The translations under genes were made by a program, and so were the position numbers. A model generated the notes under the pieces. It did not search any database. It saw only the letters and a program-made list of their open reading frames with translations, and was not told the DNA's origin. 64,000 nucleotides of DNA from Candidatus Accumulibacter regalis (GTDB taxonomy: Bacteria; Pseudomonadota; Gammaproteobacteria; Burkholderiales; Rhodocyclaceae), in contig JEMY01000008.1 in the NCBI GenBank assembly GCA_000585075.1, positions 62,001 to 126,000 on the forward strand. Direction: 5' to 3'. Shown here piece after piece: positions 17,758 through 28,300 of the stretch (position 1 is its first letter; every line of letters starts with the position of its first letter).

Positions 17758-18768
17758 ATGAAGGGCAAGACATTACTGGTGTTGCGGCATGGAAAATCGG
17801 ACTGGACCACCGGCGAGGACGACTTCGATCGCCCACTGGTCAGCCGCGGTCGTCTCGGTAGCCGCAAGATGGGCGCCTGGATCAGGCACCGCAAGCTGCG
17901 TCCGGACGTCGTCCTCAGCTCGCCAGCCGAGCGCGCCCGGGCGACGACCGAGGCGGCTTGTGAGGCAATGGGGCTGTCGCTGAAAAAGGTGCGCTGGGAC
18001 GAGCGCATCTATGCCGCACCGGCCGAGTTCCTGCTCGCGGCGCTGGCTGATTGCCCGCAGGGCGCCGAGCGAGTGATGCTGGTCGGACACAATCCCGGCC
18101 TGGAGGATCTGCTTGCCTACCTGGCCGAGGGCGAGCTCGAAATCCCCGACGACGGCAAGGTCCTGCCGACCTCGGCGCTGGCGCATCTGGAAGTGTTCGC
18201 CGATTGGCCGACGCTGGCGCGCGGCTGCGCGACGCTGGTCTCGGTGACCCGACCCGGCCAGGTTCCCGACGAGCTGCCCGACGAGAGGGACGCAAGGGAC
18301 GAAAAGGGCAAGGGGAATGGCGGCAGCCAGGACGACGAACGCGGCCCGGTTCCGGATCATTTTTATACGCAGTCGGCGGTTCTGCCTTATCGCCTGGTCG
18401 ACGGCCAGTTGCAGATCATGCTCATTGCCTCGCGCAAGGCGACGCGCTGGGTGATTCCGAAGGGAGTCAAGGAACCCGAGCTGTCGCTACGCGATTCGGC
18501 CGAAAAGGAGGCCCTGGAGGAGGCGGGCATTCGTGGCCGTCTCGACGACGAGCCGATGGGTGATTACGACTACAAGAAGTGGGGTGGCGTGTGCACTGTC
18601 GCGGTCTTCCCGATGGCGGTCAGTGAAAGCGTTCCCGAAGACGAGTGGGAGGAGAGTCACCGCGAGCGGCGCTGGCTGGACGTGAAGAAGGCCAAGCGCC
18701 TGATCGCCGAACCGGCTTTGCGAAAACTGGTCGATAAGCTGGAAAGGAGGCTGGCCAAGGGGCGCTGA
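17758..18768 (+). CDS. Fusion of SixA-type histidine phosphatase and Nudix hydrolase
   Basis: This 336-residue protein has two enzymes in one chain. Residues 1-165 form a histidine-phosphatase (SixA-like) domain with the catalytic LRHGKSDW near residue 10, SSPAERARAT and VGHNPGLEDL. SixA removes phosphate from phosphohistidine proteins. After an acidic/basic linker (about 175-200, PDELPDERDARDEKGKGNGG), residues 205-335 form a Nudix domain with PKGVKEPELSLRDSAEKEAL then EEAGI. The first Glu of the canonical box is Leu and the Arg is Lys, a pattern seen in a DIPP-like Nudix branch. A diphosphoinositol- or nucleotide-type substrate is possible but unproven. The site agaaggag precedes ATG 17758. 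It stands alone before the converging serA. Confidence 0.85.
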   Translation: MKGKTLLVLRHGKSDWTTGEDDFDRPLVSRGRLGSRKMGAWIRHRKLRPDVVLSSPAERARATTEAACEAMGLSLKKVRWDERIYAAPAEFLLAALADCPQGAERVMLVGHNPGLEDLLAYLAEGELEIPDDGKVLPTSALAHLEVFADWPTLARGCATLVSVTRPGQVPDELPDERDARDEKGKGNGGSQDDERGPVPDHFYTQSAVLPYRLVDGQLQIMLIASRKATRWVIPKGVKEPELSLRDSAEKEALEEAGIRGRLDDEPMGDYDYKKWGGVCTVAVFPMAVSESVPEDEWEESHRERRWLDVKKAKRLIAEPALRKLVDKLERRLAKGR

Positions 18769-18816
18769 GGAGGCCCTGATCCGGCCCCGATCGTCAGCGC
18801 CGGCAGGGGGCGTGGG

Positions 18817-18843
18817 GACCCGCCGGCGCTGCCGGCGGGTCTT
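18817..18843. terminator. Strong hairpin between converging genes
   Basis: GACCCGCCGGC and GCCGGCGGGTC pair over 11 bases around a 3-base loop. The hairpin lies between the SixA-Nudix stop (18768) and the serA stop (18848). It has a very short T-run on the plus side and could stop transcription from either direction. Confidence 0.6.
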
Positions 18844-18847
18844 GCGA

Positions 18848-20020
18848 TCAGATCACGCGCACCCGAATCACGTGCTCGACCGCGCCGATGGCGCGGGCCA
18901 CGTCGTCGCCTGGGGGCGTTTCGACGTCCACGATGTTGAACGCCAGTTCGGCGCGGCTCTTGTTCATCATGTCCACCACGTTGACCTTGTTCTCGGCGAG
19001 TACCGAGAGCACCTGGCCAAGCACGCCGGAAACATTGTCGTTGGAGAAGACGATACGCGAGGTGCCCGGGCTGCGCTCCATGCTGATCGTCGGGAAGTTG
19101 ACCGAGTTCACGATGTTGCCGTTCTCCAGGTAGTCGACCAGCTGATTGGCGGCCATCACCGCGCAGTTTTCCTCGGATTCTTCAGTGCTCGCGCCGATAT
19201 GCGGCATGGCAATGATCTGCGGGTGAGCGAGCAGACAGGGTTCGGGGAAGTCGCAGACGTACTTGCCCAGCCTGCCGGCAGCGAGACTCTGCAGGACGGC
19301 GGCCGAGTCGACGATCGTCTCGCGAGCGAAGTTGAGCAGGACGGCGCCGGACTTGATCGCCGCCAGGGTGTCGTTGTTGATCATGTGCCGGGTGCCATCG
19401 ACGGCCGGCACGTGCATCGACACGTAGTCGGAACGCGCCAGCAGCGACTGCAGGTTCTCCATCCGGCTGACTTCGTTGGACAGGCGCCAGGCGGCGTCGA
19501 TCGACAACACCGGGTCGAAGCCGACCACTTTCATGCCCATGGCCAGCGCCATTTCGGCGACCATCGAGCCGATCGCACCGAGGCCGACGATGCCCAGCGT
19601 CTTGCCCTTGAGCTCGTTGCCGGCGAAGCGCGATTTTTCCTTTTCGACGCGCGGCGACATTTCCGCCGGATCCTTGAGGTCGCCGAGCGATTGCACGAAG
19701 TTCATGCTGTCGACGATGGCCCGCGAGCTAAGCAGCATGCCGGCCATGACCAGTTCCTTGACCGCGTTGGCATTCGCCCCCGGGGTGTTGAAAACGACGA
19801 TGCCCAGCTTGCCGTACTCGGCGACCGGCACGTTGTTGACCCCGGCGCCGGCGCGGGCGACGGCCAGCAGCGACTGCGGCACTTCGATTCCCTGCAGCTT
19901 CTGGCTGCGCAGGAGGAAGGCGTCGGGATGCGCGATGTCGCTGCCGACTTCATACGCCTGACGCGGGAAACGATCGAGACCGCTGAGCGCGATCTTGTTG
20001 TAGGTTCTGACCTTGTACAT
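18848..20020 (-). CDS. serA: D-3-phosphoglycerate dehydrogenase
   Basis: This 390-residue enzyme catalyses the first step of serine synthesis, 3-phosphoglycerate to 3-phosphohydroxypyruvate with NAD+. The NAD-binding motif GKTLGIVGLGAIGSMVAEMA is clear. The 2-hydroxyacid dehydrogenase pattern follows, with MPHIGASTEESEENCAVMAA holding the catalytic His. The C-terminal ACT domain (about 315-390, FSNDNVSGVLGQVLSVLAEN) probably mediates serine feedback. The start is placed at ATG 20020. A TTG 15 bases upstream would add five residues, and neither has a strong ribosome site. It lies about 85 bases after serC in the same direction, forming a serC-serA operon. Confidence 0.93.
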   Translation of the reverse strand: MYKVRTYNKIALSGLDRFPRQAYEVGSDIAHPDAFLLRSQKLQGIEVPQSLLAVARAGAGVNNVPVAEYGKLGIVVFNTPGANANAVKELVMAGMLLSSRAIVDSMNFVQSLGDLKDPAEMSPRVEKEKSRFAGNELKGKTLGIVGLGAIGSMVAEMALAMGMKVVGFDPVLSIDAAWRLSNEVSRMENLQSLLARSDYVSMHVPAVDGTRHMINNDTLAAIKSGAVLLNFARETIVDSAAVLQSLAAGRLGKYVCDFPEPCLLAHPQIIAMPHIGASTEESEENCAVMAANQLVDYLENGNIVNSVNFPTISMERSPGTSRIVFSNDNVSGVLGQVLSVLAENKVNVVDMMNKSRAELAFNIVDVETPPGDDVARAIGAVEHVIRVRVI

Positions 20021-20105
20021 GAAAGTGTCGCTCAAATTGAGAGGTTGTGTGATGACGCTGAACGGCTTGCCAGCCAGCGCCTTGCCTGCTGCAGTGCTCG
20101 GCGAC

Positions 20106-21224
20106 TCACGCCGCCACCTGCGCGTAGGCCCAGGCCAGCCACGGCATCAGCGCCCGCAGATCGGCGCTGTCGACGGTGGTGCCGCACCAGATGCGAATTC
20201 CTGCCGGCGCGTCCTTGTACGAGCCGATGTCGAAGGCAACGCCTTCGCTGTCGAGCAGCTTGACGAGTTTCTTCACGCGCTCGGCGTCGAGTTCAAGACT
20301 CAGGCAGACGCTGGTGTTGGAGCGCGTCGCCGGATCACTGGCGAGGAAGGAAATCCAGTCATGGGCGGCGACGAAATCGGCGATCACCGCCAGGTTGGCT
20401 TCGCTGCGCGCAATCGCCGCCTTGACGCCACCGATGCCCTCGATCCACTGCAAGGCGTCGAGGTAGTCGGCGACACAGAGCATCGACGGCGTATTGATCG
20501 TCTCGCCGCGAAAAATACCTTCGTTGAGCTTGCCGCCGGAGGTCAGGCGGAAGACCTTGGGCATGGGCCATGGCGGGGTGTACGACTCGAGGCGGGCGAC
20601 GGCGCGCGGGCTCAGGATCAGCATGCCGTGGGCGCCTTCGCCGCCAAGGACCTTCTGCCACGAGAAGGTCACCACGTCGAGCTTGTCCCACGGCAGGTCC
20701 ATGGCGAAGACGGCCGAGGTTGCGTCGCAGATCGTCAAGCCGGCGCGGTCCGCCGGAATCCAGTCGCCATTCGGTACCTTGACGCCCGAGGTCGTGCCGT
20801 TCCACGTGAACACCACGTCATTGGCGAAGTTGACCTGCGCCAGGTCGACGATATCGCCGTAGTCGGCCTTGAGCGCCTTCACATCGGCAAGCTTCAGCTG
20901 CTTGACGATATCGGTGACCCAACCCGAACCGAAGGACTCCCAGGCCAGGACATCGACGCCACGTTCGCCAAGCAGCGACCACATGGCCATCTCGACGGCG
21001 CCGGTATCCGATCCCGGGACGACACCGACACGGTAGCCCGCGGGCAAGCCGAGGATGCGCGCCGTCTCCGAGCAGGCCAGCGCGAGCGCCTTCTTGCCAA
21101 GCGCCGAGCGGTGCGAGCGACCGAGGGTATCGAGCTGCAGAGCGTTGACGTCATAACCGGGGCGTTTGCTGCACGGTCCCGACGAGAAATTGGGGTTGTT
21201 GGGTTTTGCTGTGGGTTGCATCAT
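20106..21224 (-). CDS. serC: Phosphoserine aminotransferase
   Basis: This 372-residue PLP enzyme converts 3-phosphohydroxypyruvate and glutamate to phosphoserine. It begins [20 protein letters not shown], contains [20 protein letters not shown] and binds PLP at Lys191 in [13 protein letters not shown]. This sequence type is the class-V aminotransferase version common in alpha- and some betaproteobacteria, not the enterobacterial SerC type. Two adjacent ATGs (21224, 21221) are possible starts. An agagg site sits 5 bases before the second, which is the likelier. It is upstream of serA, supplying consecutive reactions of serine synthesis. Confidence 0.92.
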   Translation of the reverse strand: MMQPTAKPNNPNFSSGPCSKRPGYDVNALQLDTLGRSHRSALGKKALALACSETARILGLPAGYRVGVVPGSDTGAVEMAMWSLLGERGVDVLAWESFGSGWVTDIVKQLKLADVKALKADYGDIVDLAQVNFANDVVFTWNGTTSGVKVPNGDWIPADRAGLTICDATSAVFAMDLPWDKLDVVTFSWQKVLGGEGAHGMLILSPRAVARLESYTPPWPMPKVFRLTSGGKLNEGIFRGETINTPSMLCVADYLDALQWIEGIGGVKAAIARSEANLAVIADFVAAHDWISFLASDPATRSNTSVCLSLELDAERVKKLVKLLDSEGVAFDIGSYKDAPAGIRIWCGTTVDSADLRALMPWLAWAYAQVAA

Positions 21225-21620
21225 TGCCTCTGTCCGGGAGAAGGAAACCGCTGATCACGGGCTTGGCCAAGCGCTGCCAGCCGGCGTCGAAGAAGAGCGG
21301 GATTGTAGCAGAGTGTCTTTTTGCCGGCAGCAGGCAAGCGCTGCGTGCAGGGGTTGCCGAGGTGGTTCTTGCTGCCGCCGCAGACCGCGCTTGCGGCGAG
21401 CTTTCAGCACCCGCCTCGACTCCGGGAGCCCTGACTTCCGACATTTGCCTGCCAGGCCTAAAGAAGTCGGCGCTGCTGTCGTAATAGACTGTTATCTGCC
21501 TCGGCCGAGGCGCTGTGATCGACGGCGCTCGGCGAACCGGGATCGGTTCTGCGCTCGATGCGCGCTTGTCGCGGCTGCGGTTCATCGCAGCCAAAAGGAT
21601 TTTGCACAGGAGTTCTCGTT

Positions 21621-23252
21621 ATGCCCGAGATGATCGACGATGCCAACTTGCTCGCCGGCTTGTCCGCCGCGGCGTCGGTCGACGTGGAATTCGCCAACGA
21701 CCCCTGGAAGGTCCTGCTGGTCGACGACGAGCCCGACGTGCACCACGTTCTTCGCCTGGCCTTGCACGAGCTGCACATCGACGGGCGAGGGCTGCGGCTC
21801 ATCGATGCTTTTTCGGCCGAACAAGCGAAGCACGAGCTCGCCGCCCATCCGGACATCGCCCTGATCCTGCTCGACGTGGTCATGGAAACCGACCGCGCGG
21901 GCCTCGATCTGGTGCGCCATATCCGCGACGAGCTGGCGCGGCGTACCGTGCAGATCGTCCTGATCACCGGGCAACCGGGCTACGCGCCGCAGCGACAGGT
22001 GGTCAGCGACTACCAGATCGACGGCTACCTGCTCAAGTCGGAGTTGAGCGCCGAGCGGGTCTTCGTCGCGGTGCACTCGGCCATCCGCACCTGTCGGCTG
22101 ATGCGCGAGCAGGAAAGCCTGCAGGCCGACCTGCAGCAGAAGGTGCGCGAGTTGGACCAGACGCTGGTCGTTCTCCGCGAGAGCGAGGACAAGCTGATCC
22201 GCGCCCAGTCGGTCGCCCATGTGGGCAGCTGGACCTACGAGCTGGCCAGCGACGAAATGCACCTGTCGGCGGAAACCTGCCGCATCTTTGGCCTGCCTGC
22301 AGGCACGCGGGGCAGTTACCGCAGTTACCTGGAGCGCGTCTGCGCCGACGACCGCCAGGCGGTCGAGGAGGTCTGGCGAGCTGCACTCGCCGATGGCGCG
22401 GTTTTCCAGCACGAACATCGGATCATTGTCGGCGAGACGCTGCGCCATGTCCGCCAGCAAGCGGATCTGACGCGCGCCGCCGATGGCACGCCGCTGCGCT
22501 GCCTGGGGACGACCCAGGACATCACCGAACGCAAGCAGGCGGAGCAGGAGCTGAAACGCTCGAACGCCGAACTGGAGCAGTTCAGCTACGCCATCTCGCA
22601 CGATCTCCGGCAGCCCTTGCGAATGGTCGCCAGTTACCTGCAATTGCTCGGCATCGGTCTTGCCGGGCAATTGGATGACGAGCAGCGCGAGCACTTCAAG
22701 TTCGCCATCGAAGGTGCCCGCCGTCTCGATCAAATGCTCGTTGCGCTGCTCGAGTATTCGCGCGTCGGTCGCCTCGGCGAGCCGCCCACCTGGCTGGAAA
22801 CCCGGGCCATCGTCGACGAGGCACTGCTCTTCCTGCAGCCGGCGATCGCCGAGGCGCAGGCCAAGATCAGCGTCCGTGGCCATTGGCCACGCGCCTGGGT
22901 GCGCCCCGACGAAATCCTGCGCCTGCTGCAGAACCTGATCGCCAACGCGGCCAAATTCCGCGTCGCCGGGCGGCGCCCGGAGATCAGGGTGGCGAGCCGG
23001 GTCGCGCGCGCGCAGTGGTGCCTGACCGTTAGCGACAACGGGGTGGGCATCAACCGCGGCCAGATCGGCCGCCTTTTTCAGGTCTTCCAGCGCTTGCAGA
23101 GCCGCGCCAGCTATGAGGGCAGCGGCGTCGGCCTGGCGCTGTGTCGCAAGATTGCCGAGCACCATGGTGGAAGCATCTGGGCCGACTCGCCCGGAGAGGG
23201 GCAGGGCAGCCGCTTCTGCGTGTCACTGCCGCTGCCCCGGGAAAGCGCTTGA
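21621..23252 (+). CDS. Hybrid sensor histidine kinase (REC-PAS-HisKA-HATPase)
   Basis: This 543-residue soluble protein has an N-terminal receiver domain (about 28-150; LLVDDEPDVHH, phospho-acceptor Asp85 in LILLDVVME), a coiled coil (about 155-195), a PAS domain (about 200-310; VGSWTYELASDEMHLSAETC), then a HisKA domain with His327 in SYAISHDLRQPLRM, and an HATPase domain with NLIANAAKF (N box), SDNGVGIN and GSGVGLALCRKIAEHHGGSI. It lacks membrane helices, so it is cytoplasmic. A receiver at the N-terminus suggests it is an intermediate in a relay rather than the primary sensor. The site caggag precedes ATG 21621. It heads a run of four signalling genes. Confidence 0.9.
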   Translation: MPEMIDDANLLAGLSAAASVDVEFANDPWKVLLVDDEPDVHHVLRLALHELHIDGRGLRLIDAFSAEQAKHELAAHPDIALILLDVVMETDRAGLDLVRHIRDELARRTVQIVLITGQPGYAPQRQVVSDYQIDGYLLKSELSAERVFVAVHSAIRTCRLMREQESLQADLQQKVRELDQTLVVLRESEDKLIRAQSVAHVGSWTYELASDEMHLSAETCRIFGLPAGTRGSYRSYLERVCADDRQAVEEVWRAALADGAVFQHEHRIIVGETLRHVRQQADLTRAADGTPLRCLGTTQDITERKQAEQELKRSNAELEQFSYAISHDLRQPLRMVASYLQLLGIGLAGQLDDEQREHFKFAIEGARRLDQMLVALLEYSRVGRLGEPPTWLETRAIVDEALLFLQPAIAEAQAKISVRGHWPRAWVRPDEILRLLQNLIANAAKFRVAGRRPEIRVASRVARAQWCLTVSDNGVGINRGQIGRLFQVFQRLQSRASYEGSGVGLALCRKIAEHHGGSIWADSPGEGQGSRFCVSLPLPRESA

Positions 23253-23334
23253 CGATGCTCACGCCGCGGTCGAAGCGCCTGCTCGGGGCTGCTGCCTGCT
23301 TCGCGCGCTGCCAGACTGCTCGCCGGGAACGAAG

Positions 23335-23784
23335 ATGATCGGCAAACGCCTGTCGCCCTTTGTTGTTCTGCTCGCCGACGATGAGCCGGCTGACGCGCAC
23401 CTGGTCAAGTGGGCATTGACCGAGAACCGCCTTCACGTCGACCTGCAGCACGTCCTCGATGGTCGCGAGGCGCTGGAGTACCTGCAGCGGGAAGGTCGGC
23501 GCTTTGCCATGGCCGTGCGTCCCGACCTGATCCTGATCGATCTGAACATGCCGCGCATGGACGGCCGCGAGTTTCTCGCCGTGGTCAAGGGCGATCCGGC
23601 CCTGTGTGACATTCCGGTCGTCGTCCTGAGTACTTCGGAAGTCGATCGTGACGTACGCGACAGCTACCGCCTCGGTGCCTCCGGCTACATTACCAAGGCG
23701 CTGGACGTCAATGAATTCATCGTCGAGATACGTCAACTGAGTGAGTATTGGATCTCTCTGGTAAGGTTGCCCGAGAACCGATGA
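23335..23784 (+). CDS. Single-domain response regulator (CheY/Rcp1-like)
   Basis: This 149-residue stand-alone receiver domain starts MIGKRLSPFVVLLADDEPAD. The acidic pair DDE, phospho-acceptor Asp69 (LILIDLNMPRMDG), the Ser/Thr switch (VVLSTSE) and Lys105-type residue (GYITKALD) are all present. The pattern ADDEPADAHLVKWAL...LQREGRRF resembles Rcp1-type regulators that pair with PAS/phytochrome-like kinases. It lies 82 bases after the hybrid kinase, its likely partner. ATG 23335 starts the family N-terminus. No DNA-binding output domain is present, so it acts by protein contact or phosphotransfer. The 268 bases that follow (to 24052) contain no gene I can support. Confidence 0.88.
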   Translation: MIGKRLSPFVVLLADDEPADAHLVKWALTENRLHVDLQHVLDGREALEYLQREGRRFAMAVRPDLILIDLNMPRMDGREFLAVVKGDPALCDIPVVVLSTSEVDRDVRDSYRLGASGYITKALDVNEFIVEIRQLSEYWISLVRLPENR

Positions 23785-24052
23785 GCGAGGAGAGCCGTGA
23801 GCAAGCCCGTGCGAAACGCTGCCATCAAGGCATTGGCTCGATCTTGCGCCTGACGCGGATGGCAGCGATGCGCGGCAGAGGGAAAGTGCTGCTATTGTTC
23901 GAGGGGAGCCGCCTTGGTGGCCCGACGGGAGCCAGCGAAATCGGCGCCGAACGCGTCGGCGGGAGCAGGCCAGCCGTCCGGGCGTGCGGCGTGCCTGGCC
24001 TGGTGTTCGCGTCGGCCGGCGGTGGGCGGCAAGGGAGAGACGGGGGTAGCGC

Positions 24053-25375
24053 ATGAAAAAGTCGACCCGCAGGCGGATCTCGATCCTGGTGATCGAGGAC
24101 GACCCCGGTGATCTGGGCCTGATTCGAAGCAATGTTCGCCTGGCCGGCCTGAAGCGCATCGGCGAAGACGATCCGGTGATCTGGGCGTCAACGCTCGCCG
24201 ACGGGATTGCGGCCGCTGCGTTCAACAAGCCCGACGTGGTGCTGCTCGATTTGTCGCTGCCGGATTCCGCCGGAATCACCACCGTGGAACGTATGCGAGC
24301 CGCTGCGCCGACGGTGCCGATCATCGTTCTCACCGGTCAGGATGACCACCAACTCGCCGAAGCGGCCTTGCAGGCAGGCGCGCAGGATTATCTGCCCAAG
24401 GCACAGTTGTTCCAGCACGATGCGCTGGGGCGAGCGATTCGGCATGCGCTGGTCCGTCAGAAACTCGAATCACGCCTGCACCTGCTCGATGCGGCACTCA
24501 ACGCCGTGGCCAGCGGCATCGTGATCACCGATCTGTCGGCAGCGATCGAATGGGCCAATCCGGCGTTCACGCAAATCACCGGCTTTGCGACCGCCGAAGT
24601 CGTCGGTCACAATCCCGGCGAAATGCTCAACTCGGGGAAGCAGGACGGGCACTTCTACGAGGGCATGTGGCAGACCATTCTGGCCGGGCGGGTGTGGACC
24701 GGAGAGCTGGTCAACCGGCGTAAGAACGGCAGCCTTTTTGACGCGGCGCTGACCATTTCCCCGGTCACCGGCGGCGACGGGAGTATTCGACACTTTGTCG
24801 CCATCATGCAGGATATCTCCGAACGCAAGGCCACCGACGAGCGCGTCCAGCACCTCGCCCACCACGACCAGCTGACCGACCTGCCCAATCGCATGCTGCT
24901 CAGCGACCGCTTGTTCCAGGCGCTGGCACAGGTGCGCAGGGAGCATGGGACGCTGGCCGTGATGTTCCTCGATCTGGACGACTTCAAGCCGGTCAACGAC
25001 ACCCTCGGTCATGATGTCGGCGACCTCCTGCTCAAGGAGGTCGCGCTCCGTTTGCGCGGCTGTGCGCCGAGGAGTTCGGACACCGTCGCGCGCGTCGGCG
25101 GCGACGAATTCGTGATTCTGCTGGCGCAGATCGACAAGGCCGCCGATGCGGCAGTCGTCGCGCGCAAGGTCCTCGCTGCGGTCAAGCGTCCCTTCGCCAT
25201 CGGTCCGCACCGCATCGACATCTCGACGAGCATCGGAATTGCCGTCTATCCGGAGCACGGCGAAGACGTCAGCCGGTTGTTGAAGAACGCCGACACGGCG
25301 ATGTATCACGCCAAGAAAGCGGGCCGCAGCTGCTACCGTTTCTTCCGGGAACTCGCCGAAACGACAAGGGCCTAG
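24053..25375 (+). CDS. Response regulator diguanylate cyclase (REC-PAS-GGDEF)
   Basis: This 440-residue protein has a receiver domain (about 8-135; ILVIEDDPGD, phospho-acceptor Asp66 in VVLLDLSLPDSAG), a PAS domain (about 145-265; GIVITDLSAAIEWANPAFTQ) with a PAC segment ending DISERK, and a GGDEF domain (about 280-435). The catalytic motif GGDEF is at 348-352 in ARVGGDEFVILL. It should make c-di-GMP when phosphorylated, probably by the upstream kinase. Its stop (25375) is followed after one base by the start of the GGDEF-EAL gene, so the two are translationally coupled and may balance c-di-GMP synthesis and breakdown. Confidence 0.9.
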   Translation: MKKSTRRRISILVIEDDPGDLGLIRSNVRLAGLKRIGEDDPVIWASTLADGIAAAAFNKPDVVLLDLSLPDSAGITTVERMRAAAPTVPIIVLTGQDDHQLAEAALQAGAQDYLPKAQLFQHDALGRAIRHALVRQKLESRLHLLDAALNAVASGIVITDLSAAIEWANPAFTQITGFATAEVVGHNPGEMLNSGKQDGHFYEGMWQTILAGRVWTGELVNRRKNGSLFDAALTISPVTGGDGSIRHFVAIMQDISERKATDERVQHLAHHDQLTDLPNRMLLSDRLFQALAQVRREHGTLAVMFLDLDDFKPVNDTLGHDVGDLLLKEVALRLRGCAPRSSDTVARVGGDEFVILLAQIDKAADAAVVARKVLAAVKRPFAIGPHRIDISTSIGIAVYPEHGEDVSRLLKNADTAMYHAKKAGRSCYRFFRELAETTRA

Positions 25376-25376
25376 C

Positions 25377-28300
25377 TTGGTGGAGACGCAGCAACCGCCG
25401 GAAGGCGCGGATAACCGCCCGGCGGCATCGACTATGGATGGCGGAGTGCAGGGCCTCGCCGTGCTCGGCGCTGCCTCCGCAGACCAGCTCGAACAGGGTG
25501 ACGGCCAGGCGCAGAGCTGGCTCCCTTCGCGACGCTTCCTCAATTACACCGCCTGGTCCATTCTCGTTGCCGCGGCATGCGTGCTGCTGACCATGCTGCT
25601 GATCATCCCGGATCAGCCCTGGCGGGCGGTCGGGCCGGTCGCCATCGTGCTGCTGGCCGCGAGCGCCCTGCGCCTGCTCGACAGTGGTCGGGTGCGTTCC
25701 GCACTGGCGGTATTGGTCTGGGGGCTGTGGTTGGCCGTGACCAGCCTGTCGCCGTTCTTCGGGGGGGTGCGGGCGTTGCTGATCATCGCCTACCCGCTGC
25801 TGATTCTCATGGGCGGCTGGCTGCTGGGCAGGCGCACGGCGCTCCTGCTCACGGCGCTGACCGTGGCCGCGATAACCGGCTTCGTGGTCGCCGAGCGGTC
25901 GGCCCTGCTGCCGCCGCAACCGTCTACGCCGGCCATGCTCTACGGCCTCGTGCAAATCGTCTGCGTTGTCGTCGCGCTGCTGCTGATCACTTTCCTGACG
26001 CGCTCGCATCGGCAGCACATCGATGACATAAGCCGTTTGGGCAGCGCTCTCGCGCAGCGCACCGCCGAAGTGCAGGCCAGCGCAGCCGAACTCGAGCGTG
26101 CGCAGGCGGTCGCTCGTGTCGGCAGCTGGGTCGTCGACCTGGCCAGCGGACAGGTTCGCATGTCGGCCGAGACCCGCCGGATCTTTGCCCTTCCCGAAGG
26201 CAGTAGCGGCAGCATTGCCGGCTTCATGGCACTGGTGCATCGGGATGATCGGCCGGCGCTCAAGAAAGCCAGCGCCATGGCGCTGGCCGGAGAGCCCCTG
26301 GCCGTCGAACTGCGCGTCGTCATCGGCGGCGTCGTGCGCTGGATCGCGCAGCGGGCCGAGGTCGAGTTCGACGACTCGGGCCGACCGCTGCGCGCCGTCG
26401 GTACGACCCAGGAGATCAGCGAGCGCAAGGAACTCGAAGCCAGCCTGCGCGAGCAACGCGAGTTCTTCCGCCTGATTTCCGAAAGCATCGGCGAACACAT
26501 CGCCGTCCTCGATCTCGAAGGGCGGCGGCTCTACAACAGTCCCTCGTATCGGCAGTTCTTTGGCGTGAGCAGAGACCTGCAGGGCAGCGATTCATTCGCC
26601 GACGTGCATGCGGATGACCGTGAGCGGGTGATCGACGCGTTCAGGCAGACCGCGGAAACCGGCGTCGGTCAGGAACTGCAGTACCGCCTGGTGCGACACG
26701 ACGGCAGCGTCCGGCACATGGCGTCGACCGGCAAGGTGATCAACGACAAGAGCGGCAAGGTGATGCGTGTGGTTGTCGTCTCGCACGACGTGACCGACAA
26801 GAAGCAGGCCGAGCAGTGGGAACGCATCGCTGCGACGGCCTTCGAGTCGCAGCAGGGAATGTTCATTACCGACGCCAACGGCGTAATTCTGCGGGTGAAC
26901 AAGGCGTTCACCGAGATCACGGGCTACTCCTCTGCCGACTGTGTCGGTCGGACGCCCAAGCTGCTCAGTTCGGGCCGCCACGACGCCACCTTCTATTCGG
27001 CGATGCGCGACACACTCCAGCGCACGGGAACCTGGCAGGGTGAGATCTGGAACCGGCGCAAGAACGGCGAGACCTACCCCGAATGGCTGACCATTTCCGC
27101 GGTCTGGGACAGCGACGAAAAAGTCACCAACTACGTGTCGACGCTGACCGACATCACCATGCGCAAGCAGGCGCAGGAAGAGATCCGCCATCTGGCCTTT
27201 TACGACGCGCTCACCGGCCTGCCCAACCGCCGCCTGCTGCACGACCGTCTGCGCCTGGCGCTGGTGGCGAGCACGCGCAGAGACCGACAGGGGGCCTTGC
27301 TGTTCATCGATCTCGACAATTTCAAGACGCTCAACGATACCCTCGGACACGACATGGGCGACCGTTTGCTGAAACAGGTCGGCAAGCGACTGTCGGCCTG
27401 CGTTCGTGAACGCGATACGGTTGCCCGCCTCGGCGGCGACGAGTTCGTGGTCATGCTCGAGGACCTCGCCCGGCAGCCGCAGGAAGCGGCTGGCCAGAGT
27501 CGCGGCATCGGCGAGAAGATCCTCGCCGCACTCAATCGCCCCTACGATCTGGACGGGCACGAGTATCACAATACGCCAAGCGTCGGCATCACCCTGTTCG
27601 GGGACAGGCAGGAAGGCATCGACGAACTGATGAAGCGCGCCGACCTGGCGATGTACGAAGCCAAGGCCATGGGCCGCAATACCCTGCGTTTCTTCGACCC
27701 GCAGATGCAGGCGGTGGTGACCGCTCGCGCCAGCCTCGAGAAAGACCTGCGCGAAGCCTTGCAGAGGAATCAATTGCGTCTTTTCTACCAGCCGCAGGTG
27801 GACGCCGCCGGTGCGGTCATCGGCGCCGAAGCGCTGGTTCGCTGGCAGCATCCGCAGCGCGGATTCGTCTCGCCGGCCGAGTTCATTCCCCTCGCCGAGG
27901 AAACCGGTCTGATCCTGCCGCTGGGGCTGTGGGTGCTGGAATCCGCCTGTGCGCAGCTGGCCGTCTGGGCGGAGCAGGTGGGGACGAGGCGATTTACCGT
28001 TTCGGTCAATGTCAGTGCGCGGCAGTTCCGGCAGCCGAACTTTGTCGACCAGGTGCTCGCCGTTCTGGCCAGCAGCGGTGCGGATCCTCAACGCCTGAAG
28101 CTCGAACTGACCGAGAGCATGTTGCTTGACAACGTACAGGGAATGATCGACCGGATGGGTACGCTCAAGGACCACGGCGTCGGCTTTTCCCTGGACGATT
28201 TCGGCACCGGCTATTCGTCGCTGTCGTATCTCAAGCGCCTGCCGCTCGATCAATTGAAGATCGACCAGTCCTTTGTTCGCGATCTGCTCACCGATCCCAA

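Noticed and set aside
23781..24056. Frame of about 90 codons overlapping the response-regulator stop (ATGA)
   Set aside because: The overlap is suggestive, but the translation is Gly/Arg-rich with no known domain, and it overlaps the start of the next gene.
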